Assembly (NCBI RefSeq): GCF_024868665.1
Contig: NC_079895.1
Location: 8,625,069 to 8,689,068 of the forward strand
Source of the DNA: Triplophysa rosa
Lineage: Eukaryota; Chordata; Actinopteri; Cypriniformes; Nemacheilidae
Reading direction: 5' to 3'
Length of the DNA stretch: 64,000 nucleotides
The position numbers and the translations under genes are program-made. Under the pieces are notes generated by a model that saw only the letters and a list, made by a program, of their open reading frames with translations, was not told the origin of the DNA and did not search any database. Of the stretch, positions 11,695 through 24,572 are shown one piece after another. The first letter of the stretch is position 1. Each line of letters opens with the position of its first letter.

Positions 11695-12189
11695 ATGGCG
11701 TCTCTGTTCGATCGGTCGGTTCGAGGGGACGAGGCGGCCGCCCAGCTCTCTCGTCTTTCCCAGGGACGGAGCTCTGTTACGGATTACTCGATCAAATTCC
11801 AGACGCTGGCGGCCGCCTGCGAGTGGAACGAGGGAGCGCTTCGTGCGCGCTTTTTGGACGGTCTTAATAATACTATCGCCGACGAGATCGCTGCCTTGGA
11901 GGCACCACGGGACATGGAAACTCTCACTAATCTATGTCTGCGGATTGAAAACCGGATCTCTGTTCGTCGCCGCCGCCGTCCTTCACCCACCTCCTGGCGA
12001 TCAAGTGAGTTCGATCCTCCCAAGTCTCCTTCCGCCCCGACGCCGCTGGAGGAACCGATGCAACTGGGTCGATCACGTCTCACTCCGGCTCAGAAACAAC
12101 AACGTGTCATAGAGGGTCTCTGCTTTTACTGCGGCAAGCCCGACCACCAGGTGATGTCGTGTCCGTTAAAAGGGCGAGCCCGTCCGTAG
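11695..12189 (+). pseudogene. gag fragment with C-terminal zinc knuckle
   Basis: The 164-residue frame carries a retrotransposon gag core (SVTDYSIKFQTLA, then a W, then FLDGL..TIADEIA). A basic linker follows, then a CCHC knuckle (CFYCGKPDHQVMSC) near the end. The first part of gag seems to be lost with the missing 5' end, so the methionine at 11695 is only the first one in this frame. The stop at 12187-12189 falls before the protease, which is in another frame. Confidence 0.8.
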
Positions 12190-12392
12190 TCCGGGGAATC
12201 CGGGCGGGTGCCATTGATGTTTCACCCCCGTTGCACCGCACGTTGTTACCCTTCCGGCTGATGCACGAGGGCAGTTTTCACCAAGGCCGTGCCCTCGTTG
12301 ACTCTGGCGCTGAAGGAAACTTCATCGATCGCACCACACTCGTCGGTGGGGGATTCCGGCCACGCCCCTTTCTCTGCCGGTCTCGGTCCTGA
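12159..12392 (+). pseudogene. Aspartic protease fragment (frame-broken)
   Basis: This frame overlaps the end of gag. It contains the retropepsin active-site motif [13 protein letters not shown]. It breaks after about 77 residues; the protein continues in the frame of the downstream pol, whose start (ILGHPWL..HNPHVDW) is the end of a protease domain. Gag, protease and pol thus occupy three frames. Some shifts may be programmed in the family, but the break inside the protease looks like decay. Confidence 0.7.
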
Positions 12393-12478
12393 CGCTCGCG
12401 GGGCATCCCTTTTGCACTATTACTCACGTCACCCCTCACGTAAGACTTTACCTTTCTGGGAATCATTGTGAGAGTATT

Positions 12479-15400
12479 ATGTTGTACATCCTCGATTCCC
12501 CCAATACTCCCATCATTTTAGGGCATCCCTGGTTGTCACAACATAATCCTCACGTTGATTGGGTTAATAATTCTATTTTAGCCTGGAGCTCTTTTTGTCA
12601 TGCGTCTTGTCTTGGTTCTGCCCCTTCTTCTGTCTCTGTGCCTTCTGTGTTACAGGTTACTGCCTTCGATTTGACCGGGGTCCCGGAGGAGTACCACGAC
12701 CTTCGTACCGTGTTCAGCAAGTCACGAGCCACCTCTCTACCTCCGCATCGCCCCTACGACTGTGCCATAGATCTCCTCCCAGGCACTTCTCCGCCCAAGG
12801 GTCGTCTTTACTCCCTGTCTTGTCCTGAAAGAGAGGCCATGGACAAATATATTAATGAATCTCTCCAAGCTGGGCTCATTCGACACTCCTCTTCACCGGC
12901 TGGGGCCGGTTTCTTCTTCGTACAGAAGAGAGATGGTTCCCTGCGTCCCTGTATTGACTATCGAGGTTTGAATGAGATTACGGTTAAGAACAAGTACCCC
13001 TTACCACTCATGTCAACTGCCTTCGAACTTTTGCAGGGAGCTCGGGTCTTTACCAAGTTAGACCTCCGCAACGCCTATCACCTGGTCCGTATCCGTGAGG
13101 GGGACGAGTGGAAGACGGCCTTTAACACACCTTCGGGACATTATGAGTATTTGGTTCTCCCGTTTGGTTTGACCAATGCCCCTGCCGTCTTCCAGGGCCT
13201 CATTAACGCCAAGTTGAGCGACATGATCAATCAATTTGTCTTTGTTTACATGGATGACATTCTAATATTTTCCCCCTCTCTCCAGGAACATTCCCAACAC
13301 GTGCGTGAGGTTCTCCAGCGATTGTTAGAGAATCAACTATTTATCAAGGCAGAGAAGTGCAAGTTCCATGCCGATACTGTTTCGTTCCTTGGCCATGTCT
13401 TATCCCCCAGGGGGATTGAACCTGACTCGTCTAAGATCAAGGCTGTCGACGAGTGGCCCGTTCCCGACTCTCGCAAGGCACTTCAGCGGTTCCTGGGATT
13501 CGCCAACTTTTATCGGCGATTCATCCGGGGTTTCGGCCAGATCGCCGCTCCGCTCACAGCATTGACCTCCACCAAGGTTTTGTTCAGATGGAATCCTCAA
13601 GCTCAGGTAGCCTTTGACAATCTCAAGTCTCGTTTTGTCTCTGCTCCTGTGCTTTGTTTTCCAGACCCTGAACGACAGTTCATTGTCGAGGTCGATGACT
13701 CAGATGTCGGGATAGGCGCGGTTTTGTCTCAGCGCTCTTGTGGAGATGAGAAGGTGCACCCTTGTGCCTACTACTCCCACCGTCTTAGCCCTGCTGAACG
13801 TAACTATGATATCGGTAACCGAGAGCTTCTGGCGGTTCGACTGGCTTTGGGTGAGTGGCGCCATTGGTTGGAGGGAGCAGCGCAGCCCTTCTTGGTCTGG
13901 ACGGATCATAAGAAACTTGAATATGTCCGTTCAGCCAAGAGGTTGAGCTCACGCCAAGCCCGGTGGGCACTTTTTTTCGGTCGGTTCAACTTCTCCCTCT
14001 CATACCGGCCAGGCTCTAAGAACGTCAAGCCTGACGCACTCTCTCGTCTATTCGAGGCACCTGGGAGGGAGCTTACGGCCGATGCCATCCTTCCCAAAGG
14101 GGTGGTGGTCGGGGCGGTCTCCTGGGCCCTTGAGCGACGAGTAGAGGAGGCCGGACGAGGAGAGCAAGTACCGAGAGAGTGTCCTGCGGGCAGGTTGTTT
14201 GTGCCGGCTGCGCTGCGTCCTGAGGTCCTTCAGTGGGGGCACTCATCCAAGTTTTTCGGCCATCCAGGGGTACGAGGAACCCTGGCGTCCGTACGTCAGC
14301 GGTTTTGGTGGCCTTCATTGGCCACAGATGTTGGACAGTTTGTGTTGGCTTGCCCTATTTGTGCTCAATGTAAGCCGTCCCACCGCCCACCTGCTGGTCT
14401 GCTTCGTCCCCTTCCCATCCCCTCCCGCCCTTGGTCACACATCGCCATGGATTTTGTCACTGGCCTTCCTCCCTCTGGCGGCAACACCGTCATCCTCACG
14501 GTGGTGGACCGCTTCTCCAAAGCGGCTCATTTCATTCCCCTGCCCAAGCTGCCATCCACCCGGGAGACCTCTCAACTGTTGGTGGACCACGTCTTTCGTC
14601 TCCATGGGTTACCGGTCGACGTCGTGTCCGATAGGGGTCCTCAGTTCACTTCCCGGTTCTGGAAGGAGTTCTGTAGACAGATCGGGGCCTCAGCGAGTCT
14701 GTCTTCAGGTTTTCACCCTCAGACCAATGGGCAATGTGAGCGAGCCAACCAGGATCTCGGACGTAAGCTCCGCTGTCTAACATCTCATAACCCCTGCTCT
14801 TGGAGCCAGCAGCTCTCCTGGGTCGAGTACGCCCACAATTCCCTCCCAGTGTCCTCATCAGGTATGTCTCCTTTTGAATGTTCTGTTGGGTATCAACCCC
14901 CCCTGTTTCCCTCCCAGGAACCCGAGGCTGCGGTTCCCTCTGCTCTGGCCTTCGTCCGGCGCTGTCGCCGCACCTGGACGAGAGCCAGAGGGGTTCTGGC
15001 CCGAACCTCCCAGAGAACCAAAGCAGCGGCCGATCGTCACCGGATCTCTCCTCCGCCCTATGTTTGTGGTCAGCGGGTATGGCTTTCTACCAAGGACCTG
15101 CCTCTCCGGGCGCCCTCCAAGAAGTTGGCCCCCAGGTTCATTGGGCCGTACCGCATCATGAAGGTGGTTAATCCGGTGGCCGTCTGGCTCAAGCTTCCCC
15201 ATAATCTTGGTCGAGTTCACCCTGTCTTTCATGTTTCCAGGGTTAAACCAGCTGTCACGTCTCATCTCAACCCTGCCAGCAGTCGTCCCGTCCCCCCTCC
15301 CCCACGGTTGGTGGACGGGTCCCCGGCGTACACCGTCAGGAGACTTCTTGACGTTCGTCGCCATGGCAGGGGCTTCCAGTACTTGGTGGACTGGGAGGGA

Positions 15401-15499
15401 TATGGCGCTGAGGAGAGGTGTTGGGTGCCGTCTCGTGACGTTCTGGATAGGTCGTTGGTCGTGGACTTCCACCGGAGACGAGGTGAGCCCCCTCCCTAA
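12479..15499 (+). CDS. pol: Ty3/gypsy pol: RT, RNase H, integrase, chromodomain
   Basis: An uninterrupted frame of 1006 codons. Domains in order: the protease tail; reverse transcriptase ([16 protein letters not shown], then the catalytic YMDDIL); RNase H ([14 protein letters not shown] and WTDHKKLEY); an integrase zinc finger of H-H-C-C type (CPICAQC); an integrase catalytic core with D in [10 protein letters not shown] in SDRGPQF and E in [11 protein letters not shown]; and a C-terminal chromodomain (YLVDWEGYG...CWVP). The chromodomain assigns it to the chromovirus branch of Ty3/gypsy. The true protein would begin upstream as a polyprotein; the methionine at 12479 is simply the first in this frame. 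An intact pol suggests a fairly recent insertion. Confidence 0.92.
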   Translation: MLYILDSPNTPIILGHPWLSQHNPHVDWVNNSILAWSSFCHASCLGSAPSSVSVPSVLQVTAFDLTGVPEEYHDLRTVFSKSRATSLPPHRPYDCAIDLLPGTSPPKGRLYSLSCPEREAMDKYINESLQAGLIRHSSSPAGAGFFFVQKRDGSLRPCIDYRGLNEITVKNKYPLPLMSTAFELLQGARVFTKLDLRNAYHLVRIREGDEWKTAFNTPSGHYEYLVLPFGLTNAPAVFQGLINAKLSDMINQFVFVYMDDILIFSPSLQEHSQHVREVLQRLLENQLFIKAEKCKFHADTVSFLGHVLSPRGIEPDSSKIKAVDEWPVPDSRKALQRFLGFANFYRRFIRGFGQIAAPLTALTSTKVLFRWNPQAQVAFDNLKSRFVSAPVLCFPDPERQFIVEVDDSDVGIGAVLSQRSCGDEKVHPCAYYSHRLSPAERNYDIGNRELLAVRLALGEWRHWLEGAAQPFLVWTDHKKLEYVRSAKRLSSRQARWALFFGRFNFSLSYRPGSKNVKPDALSRLFEAPGRELTADAILPKGVVVGAVSWALERRVEEAGRGEQVPRECPAGRLFVPAALRPEVLQWGHSSKFFGHPGVRGTLASVRQRFWWPSLATDVGQFVLACPICAQCKPSHRPPAGLLRPLPIPSRPWSHIAMDFVTGLPPSGGNTVILTVVDRFSKAAHFIPLPKLPSTRETSQLLVDHVFRLHGLPVDVVSDRGPQFTSRFWKEFCRQIGASASLSSGFHPQTNGQCERANQDLGRKLRCLTSHNPCSWSQQLSWVEYAHNSLPVSSSGMSPFECSVGYQPPLFPSQEPEAAVPSALAFVRRCRRTWTRARGVLARTSQRTKAAADRHRISPPPYVCGQRVWLSTKDLPLRAPSKKLAPRFIGPYRIMKVVNPVAVWLKLPHNLGRVHPVFHVSRVKPAVTSHLNPASSRPVPPPPRLVDGSPAYTVRRLLDVRRHGRGFQYLVDWEGYGAEERCWVPSRDVLDRSLVVDFHRRRGEPPP

Positions 15500-15518
15500 G
15501 CGCTCAGTGAGCGCTTCT

Positions 15519-15530
15519 GGGGGGGGGTAC
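15519..15530 (+). other. Polypurine tract before 3' LTR
   Basis: A run of nine G followed by TAC lies directly before the LTR start TGTTGCG. This is the expected plus-strand priming site. Confidence 0.7.
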
Positions 15531-16248
15531 TGTTGCGATCCCGGCCTTCTTGGGGTCTGTGTCTTGCGTGGTTTGTGTTTTGTTTTGTCGAACATGTGGA
15601 GTGCCGTTTGACAGCTCTCCACGTGTTCGGTGTCTGCGTCATTCGCTCCGCCCTCGTGTTTCCCTGTCAGGATTTCCCCACTCACTGGCTCTCATCACTC
15701 TCACCTGTAGCTCCTTTTCTAATTAGTACTCACCCCTGTTCTTGTGTTTTCTTCACACCTGTAGCTTATTCCGTATTTGTAGACCTTCCTATTTATCCCC
15801 TTTCGTCCTCTCGTCTGGTGTCAGACCGTACTTGTTACAATCGTCTTTTCTGACTGCCCCGGTACTGGCGTGTCCAGTACCGTAGAAGCCTTTGTCCTAG
15901 TCCTAGTCCTAGTTTTGCTCGTCTCGTTTTTTCCGTTTTTTGTGGCTCCTCGTAGCCAGTTTTCTTTGTCTCCAGTTTTGTCTATTTTTTGTTAGTCCTT
16001 GCTCTCTGTCCCGCAGCGCTCCAGGACCCCGACCACTCCTTCCGCACGTCCACCGTCCAGTCACGCTCGGCGGCTCCTGCTTCACGGGTGCCGCGTCTTT
16101 TCGTCGCGGATCTTCGCACCGGACCGAGCACCCTCCTGTGACTATCTCCTGCCGGTGGCACGACGGACATTTTTTCGTTGTTTTCATTGACCTCAATAAA
16201 GTGTACTGATTCACCCGCATCTGAGTCTACCGTGTCTGTATCATGACA
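15531..16248 (+). repeat. 3' long terminal repeat of the gypsy element
   Basis: It starts TGTTGCGATCCC and ends TGTATCATGACA, with the usual TG...CA tips. Inside are a TATTTAT box near 15789, a CCTAGT triplet repeat near 15896-15914, and an AATAAA signal at 16195-16200. There is no second LTR in the window, so its age cannot be read from LTR divergence. Confidence 0.85.
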
Positions 16249-17639
16249 AAACTTCTAAAAAGCTTTGTGTGATGAACAGACTGAAGTTTGTTTTGATTTA
16301 CTATCATGCACAAAGGGATAGATCACTGCATCAGTGAGTAATAACTTAATTTTCCTATTAAAATGTACTGGCTTCACAAGATTGACATATGGACTACATT
16401 CATGGTACTTTTATGGTGTTTTCTTCCGTTTTCAACAGCCTTTGTGGCTATGATCTGGTGTTGTACAAAATGTCCACATTTGGTTCCACAGAAAAAAGGT
16501 TTAGAACAACATGAGGAATTTTTTAAAAACTTTTCATAAAAGGTTCCAACGTATTGGTGACCAGTAGCACAGTGAAAAGTAGACAGTGTGAAACAAGGTA
16601 ACGCCCTTGTTCACTGCTATGACCTGTTGCTCTCCCTGATGCCCCAGACACTAGCTCACAAAACCTGGCAGATCCCTGCACGAGCTGCCGAAGCTCAGCA
16701 GACAGTGAGCATCCGACCCCGAACAGTGGCATGTGACACGGGTTACACTTTCACTCATACCCTGAGCCCTGCGGAAAGGAAGCTGTTGTGCAATATGAGG
16801 AGGAGGGGAGAGAAACCATCATTGATAGATGAAAAAGAGGAAGTGAGCATGACACAAATGAACATCACATGACGGGAGGCCACCATAAGGATATTACAAG
16901 TTTTTTATTTTTACCATCCGCTGAATTCATCTGGTTAGATTTACAGGGCACTGCCTTGCTAATGCCCTCATTGGTCTACCTATATTAAAGAGCACCTGAT
17001 GCAAAATGCAGGAAACATAATAGGTGTTTTAATGGCGGCTTAATCTATGATTTGAAGCTTCTCGCACATTTACTGTTAGTGAAGAGACCCTCTCCAACTC
17101 AGCACACAGCAAGATTTTTAGTGTGTCCTTTTGTTTCAAGTAGCTTAAAAGTAACACTGTTGCCTAGCGACCACTCTGCAATACAGCATTGCAATACACA
17201 CTTTTTTATGTGTATGTATGTGTGAAACAGCTGAGAGATGCCTTTTTTAAGGGTTAATCTATTGAAAAAAACGTGTTTCTCTCAACACACTCATGTAAAT
17301 ATGGCAGACTTTGGACATTACAGCGTCTCCAGAATGGAAGGAGCAATGTAAAACATGTTGGACATACTGGACACACAGATGCCCCACCTTTCCTCACAAA
17401 AAAATAATTACTGAAGTACTAGGTAGTTATTTTGTTAAATATTTCATAATAGAAATGTATAACTACAGTATTATGTAAGTCTTTAAAAAATAAATGTAAT
17501 CGTAAATAAAGAATAAAACAACTAAGCAATCAACTATCTTTTACAAGTATATTGTTAAACTGTATTGAACTAATTGTTTCAACAAAATGCTAGCTACACA
17601 TGCAAAAGTAAAGTCGCTTCAATGCCACAGAACAAACAT
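16249..17639. other. No recognised gene
   Basis: Intergenic. A 94-codon + frame at 16588-16872 has no family signature I recognise and no splice context. I treat it as chance. Confidence 0.5.
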
Positions 17640-17830
17640 TTTTGGCTGTATGGTTCCATAAAGAACCTTCAACAACCACATAACCTTTCTGCTTCACAAA
17701 AGGTTCTCTGTAGTGGAAAAGGGTTTCTTTTAAGAACCTTTGACTGAATGGTTCTATTGGGAACCAACAATGGTTCTTCTATTGCATTGCTGTTAAGAAG
17801 CTTTATTTTAAAGGGTGCATTTTTTTTTAC
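17640..17830 (+). repeat. Dispersed GGTTC/GAACC fish repeat
   Basis: Repeated short units such as GGTTCCATAAAGAACCTT, AGGTTCTCTGT and GGTTCTATTGGGAACC form an internally palindromic stretch typical of fish interspersed repeats. A shorter copy is near 23133-23190 (GGTTCTTTTGGGAACC). Confidence 0.65.
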
Positions 17831-17861
17831 CAATATTCTAAACCAGAGACATCATGCTTAA

Positions 17862-18130
17862 AGGAACAGTTCACTCACAACCGAAAATTCTGTCTTCATT
17901 TACTCACCCACAAGTTGTTCCAAATCTGTATAAATTTCTGCGTTCTGATGAACACGGAGAAAGATATTTGGAAGAATGCTTGTAACCAAACAGTTCTTGG
18001 CCACCATTGACTACCATAGCAGGACAATTTGTTTTATAAATTTCTTTGTTCTGTTGAACATAAAAGAAGATATTGAATTGAATTGAAGAATGTATACGAA
18101 GCAAACAGTTCTGGGACACTTTCTGAAAGC
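17862..18130 (+). repeat. Truncated AGTTCAC miniature element
   Basis: It begins after a TTAA with GGAACAGTTCACTC...GAAAATTCTGTC..CATTTACTCACCC. This is the family present as complete inverted-repeat copies at 22141-22438 and 45572-45999. The right terminal repeat is missing. Confidence 0.7.
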
Positions 18131-19284
18131 AACATCTAAAAAAATTGCACTGTAAAACAGAAATCACCCCTTCATAATTTTAAATTTGGTTAGCCCGAGT
18201 CACAATCAACAATTTTGCTCATATACAATTAAAAAAATATCACAGCGTAGCATAAGATCTTAAAACATGACATCCCTCCTACTGTCATAAAGTTCTTATT
18301 GATAGCCAAGACAAACTGGACTTTAAAGGGTTAAAATCTTTGAAACCCGAGATCTGGTGAGGAAAAGGATAGAGAGGGCACGAGAGGAACTTGGGGGAAC
18401 GAGGGTGAATAGTCTAATTTCTTTCTATGCTTCTATCCTTCTAACAGAACTTTAACTTTTAGATGCTCCACAAAACTTTGCAAAAGTGGCAGTTCGGTGG
18501 CCATAGTCCATTTCTGGACTGACAGCGCAACGGCTGCTACACGCCACCCGGCGCAGCGAGACCACAAAGAGATCGGTGTCACTTTCTTGGCATTTAAACT
18601 ACTTTGAAGACCCCATTTCCTTGGCAAAGCTGAATCAGCCTTGAAAAATGCTACACGGCTGAGTCATACTTCCTCCTGGATATGACAGCGCTTCCTCACA
18701 AACCGATCTGTCCTCCCTCCGCTCTCCATATTTCAAACGTTAAAGGGACGGAACATGGAAGAAGTGAGCGGGCAATGAGTCCGCTTCGGTCTCGAATGTA
18801 AGATGAATGATGACAAACCTACACGCCAAATAAAAGACAGGCGAGACACTCCAAAACAAAATAACTGACTCATTCCACATTTGATTTATGCACTTCAAAA
18901 TACAGTGGGGTTCACGTTGAAAGTACGGGTGTTTTCCAGTTCTGGAAATGACCAGAAGGTTTTGGGATTTGCCACATTTAAAATAAAGTTAAAATGTAAA
19001 AAAAGAGAGAGAAAAAAGATTTTGCACTATTTCTACTGTAATCATTTAATGTAAGTAAAGTATCAATTTCATTGATGCAAACAAGACACTCTTTTTAAGA
19101 TTTTAAAATCATGTTGTAATAAAATAGATCGGTTTTGCCAAACCAGAGCACAGATTTTTAAGGCAAAAATGTATCATTTCATTTACGTTATTTCAATTTT
19201 AAGATTACTCGAAGTACTATACTAATAATATTATTTATAATATTAATTAAATAGTGCAAAATAGGAGCAGGTTCATTAATGGTT
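18131..19284. other. No recognised gene
   Basis: No gene recognised. The 18430-18800 part is more G+C-rich and has a 64-codon minus frame without a family match. It could be regulatory DNA. Confidence 0.4.
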
Positions 19285-19465
19285 TCAGACTTTAAAGATT
19301 TGGTTTTGCCGTTTTTGCCTTTAATTGTACAGCTATTGTAAGAGAGGACAGGAAGCGAAGGGGGTGGGTTCGGGAAAGGACCACGAGACGGGAATTGAAC
19401 CCGTGTCACCCGATGCGCAACCGCGCCGCATGTCGGAGCACTGCCCACTAGGCTATCGCTACCCC
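19285..19465 (-). repeat. tRNA-derived SINE, minus strand
   Basis: On the minus strand GGGGGTAGCGATAGCCTAGTGG (A-box-like) is followed by GGGTTCAATTCCCGTC (B box). A pyrimidine-rich body follows, with the tail ATTAAAGGCAAAAACGGCAAAA. This is the layout of a fish tRNA-derived SINE, not a functional tRNA gene, since there is no closing acceptor stem. Confidence 0.8.
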
Positions 19466-22138
19466 CTGTATGCGTGTCTATGTGCAGTTGCAAGGGGGAA
19501 TTCCATAGATTGATGGAGAATGTTGTACTTCTGCAAAAACACGATAAACCGCAGCTGTCTATATGAATATGAACAATCATTGAAGTCATTTGATGAGTAC
19601 AGTATATGTTTAACTCTTAACTTAAGCGAAGGGGAAAGTTAATCAGAACATGTGTCTATGAGTAAACAAACACAGTTCCCATACGTCTAACAAACACACA
19701 CCCTGGTCAAATGATACGTCATTTCTGCAGGTGTCACATCTGAGAAGCAGGATCTTTACTCTCTGCTGTGTTGACACAACAGCGCAGCCATAAAAGACAA
19801 CGACAATCGTCAGGTGAGTGACGTTCACGTAGTGGATCAACCTTTCCCAGATTGTGCCATTGATGTCATTTGGTCATTAGTTTACCAGCTTGTTGCTTCA
19901 AACACAAACTGGCCAGTGAACAAATGATCTATAAAACCACAGCTGAGGAAATTTAGTTTTCCATTGACACAGAGACACTTGACAGGTACAGGGTCCCAGT
20001 TATCCGGACCTTTGTGAACTCCACCTACTGAAAGCTTAAAATTCATAAAAGAATTCTGCTCAAATTCAATCTTCTTCGTACAAAAGCCTGAAGCTTTCGT
20101 TTTCCTTGAACTCTATCAGGGGGCATTCTAGAAAGAGTGAAAAAGAAATGACTCATACGGGGAGCCAAGGGGAGTCGGAAGAGAACAGATATATTTGGGC
20201 ATTCGATAACTTGATAGACAACGAAACGGATTGGGCAGACCTGGACTAGATCGTGGGACCACACAGGAGCCCACAGGGACCCTGAAGGTGTTTTGTCTGC
20301 ATGCCAACATTGCCATGCTGATTCATTCACCATGCACCCAAACCCTCTTCCAAACATCAGCATTTCAGTCACGGAGGAAACTATCACCCTAAAGATCAGA
20401 TTCCTTCCAGATGACGCATCAACCCCAAAAAACATAATGATTTTTATATCTGTGCTTTAACATCTTTTTATATTTATACATTTGAAATAAAGTTGGTTAA
20501 TACGAAAAAAAGACAATGCTGTCTCTAAAAGCAGTAATTCATTTTCATATTTTTAGTTAACACATGTTCGCCACATGACAGAAAAATAAAACTAGAGAGT
20601 ATTTAACACTGTAAGGGCATATATAAACAAATCGAAATATTTTTACAATATTTTTACAACTTGAATTGCATCAATTCTACGCTTTGGTTCAGCTTGACCT
20701 TTCACCCACCTTTACTTCCTGCCGGTTTATTGATGCATTAGAAACGTCGAAAAGAAAATAGCCTGAGTAAATATGTATTCTTTGTTTAAAGTAGCGCAAT
20801 TGTGTATTGTTAAATTGGGGTAAAACATAAATTACGATATCATTGTGATGAATATGGTTCCGCAAAAATACTCTTTGTGTTTGTACAGCTGTCCAAATTC
20901 ACTTGGAGTTGTAAACACCGCCATCGCGTGGCTTTAAAATCCACCGACCTCAATGTTCTCATTACTATGTTCGGAATTCGTGTATTGTATTAAATTTTAC
21001 TTTTACATTTAAATCAGCCAGAACCGCTTAGACTCCAATCAATTTATTACGGCAACGGAAGCCGCGTTTATCATCTTGCGTACCATTAGGACGCATGAGG
21101 TGTCATGACAACAGCTTAAGCGCCTCTGATGAATTTGTTTTGAACCAAAGGTTAAACAAGCTTACTTTACACTCCAAACAAACGTATTATTTTTCTGGCT
21201 TGTAACTGGTATCTTATTCAGGAAATGCAAACATCTCTTCTGTGCTTTGTAACAGGTGTTTTAATTTCTAGAAATATAAGATATGCATTTAAAGGCAATG
21301 TGAACGCATGCGAGCATTGTGTGTTATGATAACGTGTGCTCTTTGACATAACAGTGGAAATATAACCTGATGTCACTTATGAGTAACATCATCAGTATGA
21401 ACACTAACCCAACTGGTATTTGGGGGAATTTTGTTCTCCGGCGCCATAATAACGTCCATGCAACAGTTTATTTCTAAAGTCACGGATGTCGGTCATTCCG
21501 CTAAAGGAATGTTTAAGTTATGTAGGCCTATACAATAAAAAAAAAACACCGAAATTAAATGAGTAAAAACTGTAATGTGTGACGGAAAGTGTGGTTGCCA
21601 TGGTTTTGAGAGGCAATCTGACATTGAATTTGTCGTAGGTAGGCTAATTGGTAATATGATGCGATTTATCGACTCAGACGTTGCGATTGTTAGCCTACAT
21701 TTTCTGATGCAAGCACGAGGTCTTTATTTGTCCTAATAAAGCCAAGTAACCGTTTAGTAAGATTTGTTTTAGTCACTTAATAAACTGCGTTTCCTCTTGT
21801 CTCGGGATTCGACTGAAACAGTGATGATTAATACGCGCTGAGTCAAAGGCGCAGTGTACTATTTATGTCCCTTATATATAGAGTCATAAGCCACACTGTT
21901 CACTCTCAGTGCAGGGCAAGACAGCGCTTAATTTTATTACTGAACACAAACAGTAATTTGGTTTATTCATTGATGTTTGAAAGTGTATGTTTTATTTTTA
22001 ACAATATTTGTAAAGACTTTTAAGGGGGGAAATGTGAGCGGAGCCCAGTAACAGATAGGTTTGAACATCCAAGATCATTCATGGATTGTGTTCGGGTTAA
22101 AAGCACTTTCGATAAAAGCGTAATAAATAAAAAGCATT
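19466..22138. other. No recognised gene
   Basis: Intergenic, AT-rich. The 130-codon minus frame at 20043-20435 has no recognisable family and no splice signals that would extend it. Confidence 0.5.
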
Positions 22139-22140
22139 AA

Positions 22141-22438
22141 ATGGGTAGTTCACCTTCAAAATGAAAATTCTGTCATCATTTACTCACCCTCTTGTCATTT
22201 CAAACCTGTATGACTTTCTTTACACAAAATAAGATATTTTGAAGAATGTTGTTAACAGCCCCCGATTCACTTGCATTGCTTACAATGAAAGTGACTGGGG
22301 CGCTGTGCTGCTCTATACCAACATTTTTCAAAATATCTTCTTTTGTGTTCTGCAGAAGAAAGAAAGTCATGCAGGTTTGAAATGACAAGACGGCGTGTAA
22401 ATGATGACAGAATTCCCATTTGAAGGTGAACTACTCCT
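22141..22438. mobile_element. Inverted-repeat miniature element with TTAA flanks
   Basis: It begins ATGGGTAGTTCACCTTCAAAATG and ends CATTTGAAGGTGAACTACTCCTT, with inverted repeats extending inward (AAATTCTGTCATCATTTAC). TTAA lies at both edges (22137-22140 and 22439-22442). It is non-coding and belongs with 17862, 44944 and 45572. Confidence 0.82.
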
Positions 22439-22442
22439 TTAA

Positions 22443-24572
22443 TACATATCATATTTAATATTCCGAATTAAAATAATAACCTATAATAATAATAATAATT
22501 ATAATAAAAAACGAATTTAATTTAAAGTAGAAAAGGTTTAAATATTTCGCACACTGTGCCATGTCATTGACTTCTATTGACTGTTCATAAGTTCATTTTA
22601 GAAAATGATTCATAGCCGACTTGAAAACGAGAGTGTGTTAAGTTTACTCCACCTCCGACAATAATTGGAGGATGTTTTCTCTGCGGTCTGATGACTAGTC
22701 CAAAGAAAACTTCCACAGTTTACTCCAGCATATTAATAATTTCCTCTATTTTAAATAAACTGTTGTGTTTTCATAAACTCCCCTTACAGCTGTGAATCAG
22801 CGTGAGTAAAAACACAAGCATGTTGAACATGTACCATGAATCACGCGCGTGACTAACGCGACAGGAATAAACTTTAATCGTTCAGTGTCTCGACTCACCC
22901 ACAGAAGTCAATGTTACAAGTCTCACGACTGACATCTATTGCTTGTTTTGTGTCAAAGCTCGTCAGTGCGTGCAATGTCATAGGCAACAGCAGTACAATT
23001 CTACATTTAGGCTACAATCTTGATCTTTGTCAGGCTGCATGGTTTTATAAAAAACGTTTAACACATAGGCTACAGATTTGTTTCTGTTGCAGTGCAAATG
23101 GGTTCAACAGACAATAAAAAGGTAAGGAAGAAATGGTTCTTTTGGGAACCAAATATGGTTCTTCTATGACTTCACTGTGAACAGCTCCTTTATTTTTATT
23201 GTTTAATCAAAATAGAATACAACCCTAATGCTTACTGCATTTATGGAAAGACATGCGAAGATAATCCTGGAAAGAGTAAAAAATACATCCATTTACCATA
23301 GAAATAAGCATTGTAGTCATTAAATATTTGCTTGGTTATCTTGGTTAAGGCTTAATCGACTTGAGATGTTTAGATGAGGTTTGTAAGCTTCCTTTTAGAA
23401 ATGTTTGCATATACAAAAAGAGTCTGCAAGGCTGCCTTGTGTTTCTGACAAAGTCTACAAGTCAACAATAAAATACACTGTGATCTTTTGATCTTCACTG
23501 GAAATTGAAGGTCATGTTGAGCACATTGCATTGTGGGATACACTATTCAGCACAGTGCTCTGTTGAATAGCACATATTTTGGCTACTTTGGTATAGTAAG
23601 GTCATTCTGTGTATACAAAAAATATTCCTTCTGTGCACAATGTACATATTACATATTGCACACAAAGAATGAGTTATAAATTAAAAGTTTGGTTCCAAAA
23701 TTAGAGAACTCCGTTTTTTTCCCCAAAATCATGTTTTTTGGAACTTTTATTGTTCATTGTTTATTGTTTTATTGTGTTAGTTAGCTGTATTTTTTTTAGT
23801 TATTATGGCTTAAAACAAAACAAACCAACTGCAGTTTGATTGATATTAATTGGAATGCACAATAAAAAAACAAGATTTTTGAAAAAAATTAAAACAGAGT
23901 TTTCTCCTTTTGGAAATAAACTCTAAATCATAAAATCATTTATAAGTTATTTTTTTCTGCCACGTCAATTTATACTAACTTCAAAATGTTTTAATATCGG
24001 ATGCAAACGTGTCATTAAGAATTGTCTCTCCATTAACAATAGTCACACTATCTACAAAATAGCTTAATTTTTTTGGTAAAAATGCATAACCTGAAATGGT
24101 AAATCTGTCTGAGTCTGTGAACTAATTCATATTGATTCATAAATATCAAAGGTGTCTTTTGATAAGTAGTTATTAACTGTGTCCTTTGTGTTGATTGTAT
24201 ACCAGTGTCTCGATACACACGTATACACAGAAAACATCAGAAAAATTAACCAGCTGCATCAAATATTTCTGTGTAAATTAGTCTCCGTAATAACTAAATG
24301 AAATGTCCAGCCTTTGCATGTTTAACTTTGAAATTAGGCTGTATGCAGGAGGAAGTGTCACCATGACGACAAGGGTTATCTTTGTTCTCCATGTGTTTCC
24401 TGTCTAAGTGAGAGGTTTAGTGCTGAGGTGTGGGGATGTAATAGGCTACATATCAGCTTACTACCGTAAACATGAGTTGGTACTTCATTGTTTAATATGC
24501 TGGTGTGCTCGTGAGGTTCGGAGTTCACATCTCTCACTCCTGGAGGTTTATGAGCTGTACTGGGGTGCTATA
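22443..24572. other. No recognised gene; 5' flank of dipk2b
   Basis: AT-rich with a GAACC-type repeat at 23133-23190. The dipk2b promoter or a 5' non-coding exon may lie near the right end, but no clear TATA or CpG-rich start was seen. Confidence 0.45.

Larger units (their letters stand above)
11612..16248 (+). mobile_element. Ty3/gypsy chromovirus-type LTR retrotransposon, 5'-truncated
   Basis: A G+C-richer island replaces the AT-rich surroundings from about 11612 to 16248. In order it holds a gag remnant ending in a zinc knuckle, a frame-broken protease, a long pol frame (reverse transcriptase, RNase H, integrase, chromodomain), a polypurine G-run at 15519-15527 and a 718-bp LTR. No matching LTR or primer-binding site exists on the left, so the 5' end is missing; the left boundary is placed by composition. 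Without a 5' LTR it cannot be autonomous as it stands. Confidence 0.93.

Noticed and set aside
14858..15685. 275-codon minus frame opposite pol
   Set aside because: It is a shadow of the G+C-rich gypsy integrase region on the other strand.
19385..19465. Possible tRNA gene on the minus strand
   Set aside because: It has a B box but no closing acceptor stem, and is followed by a SINE body and tail.
20043..20435. 130-codon minus frame as a gene
   Set aside because: No recognisable domain, no extending exons, and a composition like the neighbouring intergenic DNA.
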